From: Chlorobiota bacterium | GTDB taxonomy: Bacteria > Bacteroidota > Bacteroidia > Bacteroidales > JAADGE01 | Length of the DNA stretch: 14,052 nucleotides | Assembly (NCBI GenBank): GCA_030592825.1 | Contig: JAUVIG010000054.1 | Location: 1 to 14,052, forward strand | Direction of reading: 5' to 3' | Part shown: piece after piece, positions 1 through 6,807 of the stretch | Numbering within the stretch: the stretch's first letter is position 1 | How the letters are laid out: every line of letters begins with the position of its first letter | Notes under the pieces: model-generated | Databases searched by the model: none | What the model was told of the DNA's origin: nothing | What the model saw: only the letters and a program-made list of their open reading frames with translations | Translations under genes and position numbers: made by a program

Positions 1-153
1 CAACCTCTAATAATTAATTTGCATCAAGATTTTCAGAGTTTATCATAGACGATGAAAATTTAAGAAGCACTATCGGGATAATGCAAGAAAATTTGAAGAA
101 GTATATGATAAACTCTGAAAACCCTATGGGAAGAAATTAATTAATAGAGGTTG
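1..153. repeat. Imperfect palindromic element with nested inverted repeats
   Basis: Two sets of arms are nested. The outer arms are 1-20 and 134-153, complementary with one mismatch. The inner arms are 30-47 and 104-121, 18 bases and perfectly complementary. The middle, about 48-103, is unpaired. The 22 bases at 131-152 recur exactly, in reverse complement, at 6085-6106, so the outer arm is a dispersed sequence and not a chance palindrome. The element carries no transposase and is of a size compatible with a MITE-like or REP-like unit, but I recognise no named family. Because it touches the left edge of the window, it may extend further left. An inverted duplication of a gene's 3' end is an alternative explanation. 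Confidence 0.7.
18..140 (+). pseudogene. Possible 3' remnant of a lost gene, perhaps sulfatase-like
   Basis: An open frame of 40 codons ends at TAA 138-140 and is closed upstream by an in-frame TAA at 15-17. The part from about 51 onward reads like a real protein tail: an acidic/hydrophobic amphipathic helix (DDENLRSTIGIMQENLKKYM) followed by SENPMGRN. The pattern 'leucine-rich helix, then Asn/Asp-Pro' resembles the last residues of secreted sulfatases, but this is recognition by eye only and is weak. The frame has no convincing start and lies inside the palindromic element, so it is at most a fragment. Chance coding in a short stretch cannot be excluded. Confidence 0.22.
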
Positions 154-194
154 CCTTATTACTTATATGATTCTGTCATTTTAATTCCTCACTA

Positions 195-2225
195 ATGAAA
201 AAATACAAACAAGTATTGATAACACTTGTAATTAGCTTAAGTATAAGCAGTTATCTCAATTCGCAAGTATATTATAATATCAATATAGCTCTTGCTGATC
301 CTGAAAATGTAGATTCATTAAACCTTAACAGTGCTTTTCTTGATGAACTGCCCAAAGATATAGGAAAGTTAGTAAATCTCAAGTATTTAAATATCAGTTT
401 TAATAACTTAAAAAAACTACCTGCAAGTTTTTCAAAGTTAACAAATTTAGAAACCATTATTGCAGAAAATAACAGAATTAAAGAATTGCCGAAAAACTTC
501 GGTAAATTAAAAAATTTAAGAGAACTTAATTTAAGAAATAATAAAATAGAAGAACTCCCAAGTGATTTTCCGGAATTAGTATCTCTGGAAAAACTGAATT
601 TAAGAAAAAACAGGATTATAGAGATACCTAAAGAAATTCAAAAACTTGAGAATCTTATTTATCTTGACCTTTCTGAAAATAAAATCGTTGATGTTCCTTC
701 ATTAACTAAAATGATCGGGCTTGAAGTATTATATCTTAATGATAACAAATTAGAAGTATTTCCGAAAAATATCACTAAAAATAAGAATTTGAAAGAACTG
801 TATTTAAATGATAACAGAATTTATTCTTTAAGTGATAAGATCAAAGATATGACCAGTCTTGAAAAACTTGAGATTGAGTATAATAAAATTGATGCCGTTC
901 ACCCCGTAATTTATGAAGAAACAAAAATTCCGTATATTAACTTCGGATTTAACAAAATTAAAGATATTCCGGAAGGATTATTAGAAATGGATACTTTAAG
1001 GTATATTGATCTTAGGGGAAATCGTATTCCTGCAATTGCAATTAAAGAATTAAGAGATTCTTTAAAAAATTGTGATATTAATTTGAGATTAAATACCGGA
1101 GAATTACAAGAAGCCATGGAATATACATCTATGGATGAAGCACTTAAAAAACCTGAAGAAGTATATATTTTAACATTAATAAATACCCCGGTTATACCAA
1201 CGGAACTAACAGAATTATACAATCTTCAATCTTTAAACCTTGAAGAAAATAATATTACTAAAATACCAAGTGAGATTGGAGAACTGTCTAATTTAGAAAT
1301 ATTAAAACTTGCAAGAAACAGTATAAGTTATTTACCAAAATCCATAAAAAATCTTAAACATCTGAAAATGCTTGATTTAAGAGACAATCAATTGGATGAA
1401 ATACCTGCTGAAATAGGAGAACTTACAGAACTTCAATATGTTGATTTCAGACAAAACAATTTAAGTTCTTTACCTAAAGAAATCTGCAATCTGAAAAATC
1501 TTGAAGTATTAAGCATAGAATCAAACAGTATTGTTGAACTACCAAATGAAATTGGTAATCTTACAAATTTGCTTACACTATATGCAAAGAAGAATAAATT
1601 GGAAACTCTTCCGGCAAGCATCGGAAAATTAATAAATGTTACAGAACTGGATGTAAGCCAAAATATTAATTTGAGCATTATACCTCCGGAAATAAGCAAA
1701 ATGGATAACCTGATAAAGTTATCTGCAGGTAACAATAACATTTCTGAACTACCTGCTGAAATAGGTAATATCCCAAATCTGTCGGATATTAATGTAAGAG
1801 GAAATTTCTTAAGCAAATTACCGGAAAGTATTGAGAATCTTCAATATTTGATCATTATTGACTTAAGTTCCAATAAATTTGAAGAATTTCCTTTAAGTAT
1901 TACAAAAATACCGGCATTAAACAAATTATCAATTAGTGATAATAAACTAAAAACATTACCGCCCGGAATTCAAAATCTGATTTTTTTAGAAGAATTTGAA
2001 TTATTTGGAAATCAACTAACAGTGTTGCCACCCGAAATCGGAGGAATGGAATCATTATCAATTCTGAATTTGTTCGGAAACAAACTCACAAGTTTACCAC
2101 CCGAAATTGCTAATTGCAGAAACATCAGAATGATTGATCTGAAAATGAATCCAATAATCGAAGATAATAAATATAAGATAAGAAGATACGTTGAAGGCGC
2201 CGAAGTAAGATTCAGTATAGATTAA
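195..2225 (+). CDS. Secreted leucine-rich-repeat protein with two LRR modules
   Basis: The 676-residue protein starts with a cleavable-looking signal peptide (MKKYKQ then a hydrophobic stretch to about residue 22). Almost all the rest is leucine-rich repeats of about 23 residues with the bacterial pattern LxxLxLxxNxIxxLPxxIxx. Two modules can be seen. Module 1 opens with an N-cap around residues 31-45 (ALADPENVDSLNL) and ends near 275-297 with the cap-like GNRIPAIAIKELRDSLKNC. Module 2 opens with a similar N-cap at 315-328 (EALKKPEEVYILTL) and ends in NPIIEDNKYKIRRYVEGAEV near the C terminus. There is no T9SS sorting domain, kinase or other fused domain, so the protein is probably periplasmic or outer-membrane-associated and binds protein or glycan partners, which cannot be identified here. 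ATG 195 is the only start that keeps the signal peptide. The stop codon overlaps that of the convergent peptidase gene. Confidence 0.9.
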   Translation: MKKYKQVLITLVISLSISSYLNSQVYYNINIALADPENVDSLNLNSAFLDELPKDIGKLVNLKYLNISFNNLKKLPASFSKLTNLETIIAENNRIKELPKNFGKLKNLRELNLRNNKIEELPSDFPELVSLEKLNLRKNRIIEIPKEIQKLENLIYLDLSENKIVDVPSLTKMIGLEVLYLNDNKLEVFPKNITKNKNLKELYLNDNRIYSLSDKIKDMTSLEKLEIEYNKIDAVHPVIYEETKIPYINFGFNKIKDIPEGLLEMDTLRYIDLRGNRIPAIAIKELRDSLKNCDINLRLNTGELQEAMEYTSMDEALKKPEEVYILTLINTPVIPTELTELYNLQSLNLEENNITKIPSEIGELSNLEILKLARNSISYLPKSIKNLKHLKMLDLRDNQLDEIPAEIGELTELQYVDFRQNNLSSLPKEICNLKNLEVLSIESNSIVELPNEIGNLTNLLTLYAKKNKLETLPASIGKLINVTELDVSQNINLSIIPPEISKMDNLIKLSAGNNNISELPAEIGNIPNLSDINVRGNFLSKLPESIENLQYLIIIDLSSNKFEEFPLSITKIPALNKLSISDNKLKTLPPGIQNLIFLEEFELFGNQLTVLPPEIGGMESLSILNLFGNKLTSLPPEIANCRNIRMIDLKMNPIIEDNKYKIRRYVEGAEVRFSID

Positions 2226-3181
2226 TCCAAGCTTATTCCCGATTTTGAAGCCATTTCATTGATCTTAAAAAACTTATCAGGATTTAAATCCAAAAAGAAA
2301 TAGTTAACCGGGTTTACCTGTTTTCCTTTATAGATAACTTCGTAATGCAAATGAGGTATTAGAGCTTTTCCGGTTAAACCGACTGTAGCAATTTTGTCAC
2401 CTCTTTCAACTTTTTTCCCTTGAAAAACATTTATATCATCCAAATGTGCATATAATGTTTTATATCCGTTACCGTGATCAATAATAATCCTGTTTCCGAG
2501 CCCTCTTACTCTTCCTGCTTTCTTTACTTTACCTTCAGCTGTTGCAAACACAACAGTACCTTCGGGTGCTGCATAATCAATTCCGGGATGAAACACTAAA
2601 GATTTATATACTTGATCAATTTTATTACCAAAACCGTAAACCGGATACTTCAAGTAATTATTAAAAATTGGTTGAATTGCAGGTATGGCTTTTAAATCTT
2701 TCGGTTCTTTCTTTTTCAGTATCTTTATGATTTCTGAATATTGTTTTTTATGATTTTGTAAAACCTTTTCAGAACCGGAAATTCTTAAAGAATTTTCATC
2801 AAAAATTATTCTTAGGTCTTTATCTGAAAATTTTGCAAACGGGTTTTTTTTATCAAATACACTATTGTCCGGCATTGTTTTAAAAACAGCCTGATAAATT
2901 GCTTTATCTTTCTCTATCAATTCTTCAAGATATTTATCATTTTGCAATTTACGTTCTGACAACACTTGATATTGTTCTTTCAGTATTTTATATTCATTAT
3001 CACTCTCTCGCTTATTTTTAGCATCATAAATAAATGAAAATATTATAAAAATCAATAAAAAAATAAAAACACCCCCAATTAAAATTGATATTCCGGAGAC
3101 AAGCATTTTTTCAGCCTTTGAACGACCTTTATGCTCAAATTCCAAAGTGTTTGGATTAAATTTATATTTATTATCAGGCAT
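2222..3181 (-). CDS. Membrane-anchored M23 (LytM) family murein endopeptidase
   Basis: Predicted zinc metallopeptidase cutting peptidoglycan cross-links in the periplasm. From ATG 3181 it is 319 residues. It has a short basic cytoplasmic N terminus (YKFNPNTLEFE, a stretch I associate with Bacteroidota members of this family), a transmembrane helix at about 29-53, a charged coiled-coil-like stretch to about 95, a linker, and the LytM domain at about 195-293. The zinc and catalytic residues are all present: HPGID (H198, D202), YAH (H246) and HLH (H277, H279). The enzyme is therefore probably active, not a degenerate LytM activator. An upstream in-frame TTG at 3193 would add four residues, but it lies inside the promoter -7 element, so ATG 3181 is preferred. 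The gene is divergent from the PASTA gene and convergent with the LRR gene. Confidence 0.93.
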   Translation of the reverse strand: MPDNKYKFNPNTLEFEHKGRSKAEKMLVSGISILIGGVFIFLLIFIIFSFIYDAKNKRESDNEYKILKEQYQVLSERKLQNDKYLEELIEKDKAIYQAVFKTMPDNSVFDKKNPFAKFSDKDLRIIFDENSLRISGSEKVLQNHKKQYSEIIKILKKKEPKDLKAIPAIQPIFNNYLKYPVYGFGNKIDQVYKSLVFHPGIDYAAPEGTVVFATAEGKVKKAGRVRGLGNRIIIDHGNGYKTLYAHLDDINVFQGKKVERGDKIATVGLTGKALIPHLHYEVIYKGKQVNPVNYFFLDLNPDKFFKINEMASKSGISLD

Positions 3182-3190
3182 TTTTTTTTG

Positions 3191-3222
3191 CAAATTTATA
3201 TAAACTTATTCTTTTTGAGAAA
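3191..3222 (-). promoter_or_regulatory. Bacteroidota-type promoter of the M23 peptidase gene
   Basis: On the minus strand TAAATTTG (3198 down to 3191) matches the Bacteroidota -7 consensus TAnnTTTG exactly. A weak -33-like TTTC lies at 3222-3219, 20 bases upstream. The -7 element ends 9 bases before ATG 3181, so the transcript would have almost no leader. The -7 match is direct; use of the promoter is inferred. Confidence 0.55.
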
Positions 3223-3271
3223 CTATTTGAATTTAGTAAAAATCAAATTCGATTTATTTAATATTTTTTTG

Positions 3272-3279
3272 TAAAATTG
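3272..3279 (+). promoter_or_regulatory. Weak -7-like element before the PASTA gene
   Basis: TAAAATTG at 3272-3279 matches TAnnTTTG with one mismatch and is followed by CACC, a common pattern just downstream of Bacteroidota -7 elements. No clear -33 TTTG is seen at the expected distance. It would give a leader of about 20 bases for the gene starting at 3307. With the minus-strand element at 3191-3222 it would form a divergent promoter region. Confidence 0.35.
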
Positions 3280-3306
3280 CACCCTGCAATATTATGATTT
3301 ATTATT

Positions 3307-4098
3307 ATGAATATTAAACAATTTTTTAAAACTGTAACAAGGAAAAATTTCCTTATACACTATAGCATTGCCTTACTTTTAATAATTGTAATAATATCTG
3401 TTACTTTTTTAGTATTAAGGATAAGGACAAATCACGGAGAGGCATTTTCAATTCCTGATTTTACCGGTTTAACAGTTACACAATCCGAAGAATTGGCAAA
3501 AGAAAAAGATATCAGAATTGAAATAATTGATTCAGTATATAACGGACCCGGAAGCAGGGGTACAGTTATTGACCAAAATCCTCCGCCTGATTTTAAAGTT
3601 AAATCAAACAGAAAAATTTTTATAACCATAAAGTCTGTTTCTCCGAAGATCATAAAAATGCCTGATTTTATTCATACTACATTAATACAAGCAAAAGCAG
3701 ATATTGAAACATACGGCTTAAGAATAGGGAAATTAAGTTATGAGCCTTCCATTTATGATAATGTTGTATTAAAACAAAAGTATAAAAATATTGAAATAAC
3801 TGCCGGCACTCCCATTCCTCAAGGAGCTGAAATTGAACTTGTTTTAGGTCAATCACAAGATATGGGAAATACTGTTATACCGGATTTATCAAACCTGACA
3901 AGGGAAGAGGCAGAGCTTGAAGCAGCAGATTTTATGTTAAATATTGGCACGGTAATATATGATAAAACAGTTATATCATATAATGATACCGTGAATTCAA
4001 AAGTACGCAGGCAAAGACCCGAAAAGGGAATTTCAATTCAACCCGGAGATGAAATAGACATTTGGTTAAGTATGCTTAGCGATACAATAACTGAATAG
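3307..4098 (+). CDS. Inner-membrane protein with three PASTA domains
   Basis: The 263-residue protein has a short cytoplasmic tail, one transmembrane helix (about 17-38), and three periplasmic PASTA domains at roughly 47-110, 117-182 and 188-256. Each shows the family signature: a proline followed by an acidic residue and an aliphatic or aromatic one near the start (IPDFTG, MPDFIH, IPDLSN), helix residues such as 'TREEAE', and a closing hydrophobic strand after P-x-G or P-x-P (for example QPGDEIDIWL). PASTA domains in other bacteria bind peptidoglycan or beta-lactams as parts of Ser/Thr kinases or PBPs. Here no kinase or transpeptidase domain is attached, which is normal for the short Bacteroidota proteins. 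From memory these genes often sit beside ddl and rluD; neither is in this window. A role in sensing or scaffolding cell wall synthesis is inferred. Confidence 0.93.
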   Translation: MNIKQFFKTVTRKNFLIHYSIALLLIIVIISVTFLVLRIRTNHGEAFSIPDFTGLTVTQSEELAKEKDIRIEIIDSVYNGPGSRGTVIDQNPPPDFKVKSNRKIFITIKSVSPKIIKMPDFIHTTLIQAKADIETYGLRIGKLSYEPSIYDNVVLKQKYKNIEITAGTPIPQGAEIELVLGQSQDMGNTVIPDLSNLTREEAELEAADFMLNIGTVIYDKTVISYNDTVNSKVRRQRPEKGISIQPGDEIDIWLSMLSDTITE

Positions 4099-4170
4099 AA
4101 TTGTAATATTATATAAATATTATCGTTTCACAATTAAAGTTAAAATTAACATTTCTGATTTTCAAAATTT

Positions 4171-6030
4171 ATGAAAAAAAATATTTTTTATATCCTTATA
4201 TTAATTAACTTAATTTATTTTAAATCAACTGCTCAAGAATATACAACAGGTATTGCGGTTAATGCTGAAATAAAATCATTTTTGAAAGATAATTCGAATT
4301 ACACTCTCAAGCATAATAAAAATAAAACATCACTTGAGTTACCGTTTTGGGATGATTTTTCAGATTCACATATTTATCCTAAAGAGGAACTTTGGTTGGA
4401 TAATTATGTTTATATAAATTCAACATTAGCAGAAGAACCTCCTTCAATCGGAATTGCCACTTTTGATGCAGCAAATGCTAAAGGTGAAATATACAGTGAT
4501 GTAGGGTATGAAACTTCATTTATTGCAGATTCTCTTACTTCTCAATCAATAAACCTTAATTTTCCGGATGATAATACAATTTACTTAAGTTTTTATTACA
4601 GACCACAAGGCATAGCAGAAGCACCGGAACCTGAAGATTCTTTAATATTAGAATTTTATGCTCCGGAAGACGAACAGTGGAATACAGTTTGGTTTGCCGA
4701 AGGCAGTTCAGACCCCGGTAATTTTGAATTTTTTATTATTCAAATAAGTGATGACAAATATTTAAAAGACGGATTTCAATTCAGATTTAAAAATTATGCA
4801 AGTCTTGGGTCTTCTACTTATCCGAGTTTAGCCTGTAATTGCGATTTTTGGCATATCGATTATGTGTATCTAAACAGAAACAGAACTGAAAATGACAGTG
4901 TGTTTCATGATATAGCATTTAATAAACCTTTAATTTCTTTATTAAACGATTATGATGCCGTACCTTGGTCACATTTTAAGGAATACCCTTCATTAGCATT
5001 AAAGAATACAATTAGCGTTGAATATAAAAATAATGATAATGCTACAAGACTTATCGACAGCTTAAATTTTACTCTTACTGATCTTTCCGGAAATTCAGAA
5101 ACTCAAATTGGTTTAGGCGGCGCTTCAATTACTCCGCCATCCGAACAGTTTACATTCAGTTATCCTGATCAACCTTTTAATTTTCCTGTAAACTCTGATG
5201 ATTTTTGTAATTTTAATTTTAATGCAAGAATTGTTACTGATTCATATGATTCAACTCAAAACAATTCGATATCATATACTCAAAAGTTCCGAGATTATTA
5301 TGCTTATGATGACGGTAACGCAGAAGCAGGTTACGGAATATACGGCAGTGGTGCTAAATTCGGATCTGTTGCATATTTTTTCGATCCCTTAACTTCAGAT
5401 AATTTAACCGGTGTTTATATGTATTTTACACATGCATATAATGAAGCAAGTCAAAATTATTTTTGGATATATATTTGGGAACAAGGAACCGACGGATTGC
5501 CCGGAGATACTATAAGAACAATTGAAGGTATTCTTCCTGAATATGAAGATGAACTCAATAAGTTTCATTTATACGAGTTTGATGAACCAATTTCCATAGA
5601 TGCTCCTTTTTTTATCGGATGGACTCAAACCACTGATGATAAACTTAATATCGGATTCGACTACAATACCGTTAATAACGATAAACTGTTTATTAATCTG
5701 TCAGGCGAATGGATTCAATCAAATGTTGAAGGCTCTGTTATGATAAGACCTGCTTTCGGAGACTTTTATCTTGATGTTCCTAAAATCAAAAAAAATGAAT
5801 TTGCTGTATATCCGAATCCTGCTACAGACAGAATATTTATAAATTTTAATAATATATCAGAAATTAATTATTCTGTTGAGATTTTTGACCTTCAAGGAAG
5901 ATTAATAAAGTCAGATTCAAACAATAACCAAAATTATGTTGATATAAGTAATCTTATAAACGGAGTATATATTATTAGAATTATTGATGAATTTTCTGAA
6001 TTTCATTATTCAAAATTTATTAAACAGTAA
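4171..6030 (+). CDS. Large T9SS-secreted surface protein with type A sorting domain
   Basis: The 619-residue protein has an N-terminal signal peptide (hydrophobic to about residue 20, cleavage near TAQE) and a C-terminal type A sorting domain at about 536-619. The sorting domain contains YPNPATDRI (from Y547), a VEIFDLQGRLI strand and the closing GVYIIRI strand. The protein is therefore predicted to cross the outer membrane by the type IX system and be attached or released there, with the C-terminal domain removed. The body has two recognisable blocks: LPFWDDFSD at 57-64, followed by a jellyroll-like segment with SFYYRPQG, and YDDGNAEAGYG at about 379-389 followed by aromatic-rich strands. 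I recognise these blocks from uncharacterised Bacteroidota surface proteins but cannot assign a substrate or enzymatic activity; no catalytic motif is evident. It lies 72 bases after the PASTA gene on the same strand. Confidence 0.9.
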   Translation: MKKNIFYILILINLIYFKSTAQEYTTGIAVNAEIKSFLKDNSNYTLKHNKNKTSLELPFWDDFSDSHIYPKEELWLDNYVYINSTLAEEPPSIGIATFDAANAKGEIYSDVGYETSFIADSLTSQSINLNFPDDNTIYLSFYYRPQGIAEAPEPEDSLILEFYAPEDEQWNTVWFAEGSSDPGNFEFFIIQISDDKYLKDGFQFRFKNYASLGSSTYPSLACNCDFWHIDYVYLNRNRTENDSVFHDIAFNKPLISLLNDYDAVPWSHFKEYPSLALKNTISVEYKNNDNATRLIDSLNFTLTDLSGNSETQIGLGGASITPPSEQFTFSYPDQPFNFPVNSDDFCNFNFNARIVTDSYDSTQNNSISYTQKFRDYYAYDDGNAEAGYGIYGSGAKFGSVAYFFDPLTSDNLTGVYMYFTHAYNEASQNYFWIYIWEQGTDGLPGDTIRTIEGILPEYEDELNKFHLYEFDEPISIDAPFFIGWTQTTDDKLNIGFDYNTVNNDKLFINLSGEWIQSNVEGSVMIRPAFGDFYLDVPKIKKNEFAVYPNPATDRIFINFNNISEINYSVEIFDLQGRLIKSDSNNNQNYVDISNLINGVYIIRIIDEFSEFHYSKFIKQ

Positions 6031-6048
6031 CTTTCCATATTTTTTAAC

Positions 6049-6156
6049 TGTATAATTATTTGCAAAGAGAAATGCAAATATGGTAACCTCTATTAATTAA
6101 TTTCTTTCAAGAAACAAATATAATGACGGATGCTTTCCGAAGCAGATAATTATACA
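6049..6156. repeat. Intergenic region with nested inverted repeats
   Basis: The 252-base gap between the T9SS protein gene and coaD contains an 11-base perfect inverted repeat (TGTATAATTAT at 6049-6059 and its complement at 6146-6156). Inside it is an 8-bp hairpin (6057-6064 with 6073-6080, 8-base loop), then the copy of the palindromic-element arm (6085-6112), then a small TGCTT/AAGCA hairpin at about 6131-6144. No T-tract follows the first hairpin, so it is not a standard terminator, though RNA folding after the T9SS gene is possible. It may be a second, degenerate member of the element seen at 1-153. Confidence 0.4.
6085..6112 (+). repeat. Second copy of the palindromic-element arm
   Basis: These 28 bases match 2-29 at 24 positions, in direct orientation. 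Their first 22 bases are identical to the reverse complement of 131-152. The conserved core is AACCTCTAWTAATTAATTT followed, three bases later, by TCAAGA. With the two arms at the left edge this gives three copies in the window. All three are intergenic. Confidence 0.65.
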
Positions 6157-6193
6157 ATTTAACTTACAATTTTTTATATTTTTAATATTTCTG

Positions 6194-6201
6194 TATCTTT
6201 A
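6194..6201 (+). promoter_or_regulatory. Possible -7 element upstream of coaD
   Basis: TATCTTTA differs from TAnnTTTG only in the last base. It lies 81 bases before the coaD start, after the inverted-repeat region, so coaD could have a promoter separate from the T9SS gene. No clear -33 TTTG is present in the T-rich stretch upstream. Confidence 0.25.
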
Positions 6202-6251
6202 CTGATAAATTATTACAAATCAGAAATGAATATATTAATCTTGAAGAACAA

Positions 6252-6275
6252 TTCTAATTTCTAACTTCTAATTTC
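6252..6275 (+). repeat. Heptanucleotide tandem repeat just before coaD
   Basis: TTCTAAT, TTCTAAC, TTCTAAT and a partial TTC follow one another without gaps, giving a 7-base period repeated about 3.4 times. The repeat ends 7 bases before the ATG of coaD, so it occupies the ribosome-loading region, where no Shine-Dalgarno sequence is visible. Low-complexity drift in AT-rich DNA is possible. Confidence 0.6.
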
Positions 6276-6282
6276 AAAAAAT

Positions 6283-6750
6283 ATGAAACGAGCAATATTT
6301 CCCGGTTCTTTTGACCCGTTTACAATCGGACATGAATCAATTGTAAGAAGAGCTTTACATTTATTTGATGAAATATTAATTGCAATCGGTTATAATTCAG
6401 AAAAAAAAGGATTTTTTACAATTGATAATCGAATAAAGATTATTGAAGAAGTTTTTGAAAATAAAAATTGTATAAAAGTTGAAAAGTACAATAAGCTTAC
6501 TGTTGATTTTTGTAAAGAAAAAAACATCAAGTTTATACTCAGGGGCTTAAGGACTGCTTCTGATTTTGAATATGAACGAGCAATTGCACAAATGAATCAT
6601 TTCATGGAAAATGATATAGAAACAATCTTCCTGTTAACAGAAGCAGAACATACTCCCGTAAGCTCAACTATATTGCGAGAAATTCTGAAACATAACGGTG
6701 ATGTATGTAAATTTATTCCGAAATGCATTGATCTGAAAAAATATTTATAA
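6283..6750 (+). CDS. coaD: Phosphopantetheine adenylyltransferase (PPAT)
   Basis: Cytosolic enzyme transferring AMP from ATP to 4'-phosphopantetheine to give dephospho-CoA, the penultimate step of coenzyme A synthesis. At 155 residues it has the normal length. The nucleotidyltransferase motif GSFDPFTIGH is at 8-17 (T/HxGH-type, H17). RGLRTASDFEYE follows at 87-98, with the pantetheine-site arginine R87. The C-terminal SSTILRE at 127-133 matches the family's SSxxxRE motif. All expected active-site motifs are intact, so it should be functional. The start ATG gives the canonical MKRAIFPGSFDP beginning. It stands 252 bases after the T9SS gene and 57 bases before amrS. Confidence 0.97.
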   Translation: MKRAIFPGSFDPFTIGHESIVRRALHLFDEILIAIGYNSEKKGFFTIDNRIKIIEEVFENKNCIKVEKYNKLTVDFCKEKNIKFILRGLRTASDFEYERAIAQMNHFMENDIETIFLLTEAEHTPVSSTILREILKHNGDVCKFIPKCIDLKKYL

Positions 6751-6807
6751 GTTACAGAGTAATAATATTTGTTTATATGTACAATATTTTGTATATTAAG
6801 CAACGCT

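Noticed and set aside
911..1816. Minus-strand open frames of about 100-127 codons inside the LRR gene
   Set aside because: They mirror the repetitive LRR codons, lack start-region signals or recognisable domains, and overlap a clearly real gene.
4099..4135. AT-only inverted repeats after the PASTA gene as a terminator
   Set aside because: The stems (4099-4104/4130-4135 and 4104-4110/4116-4122) have almost no G-C pairs and no T-tract, so they are expected by chance in this composition.
6769..6807. N-terminal extension of AmrS from a TTG codon
   Set aside because: The 13 extra residues are not family-like, and ATG 6808 gives the usual beginning just before the conserved cysteine cluster.
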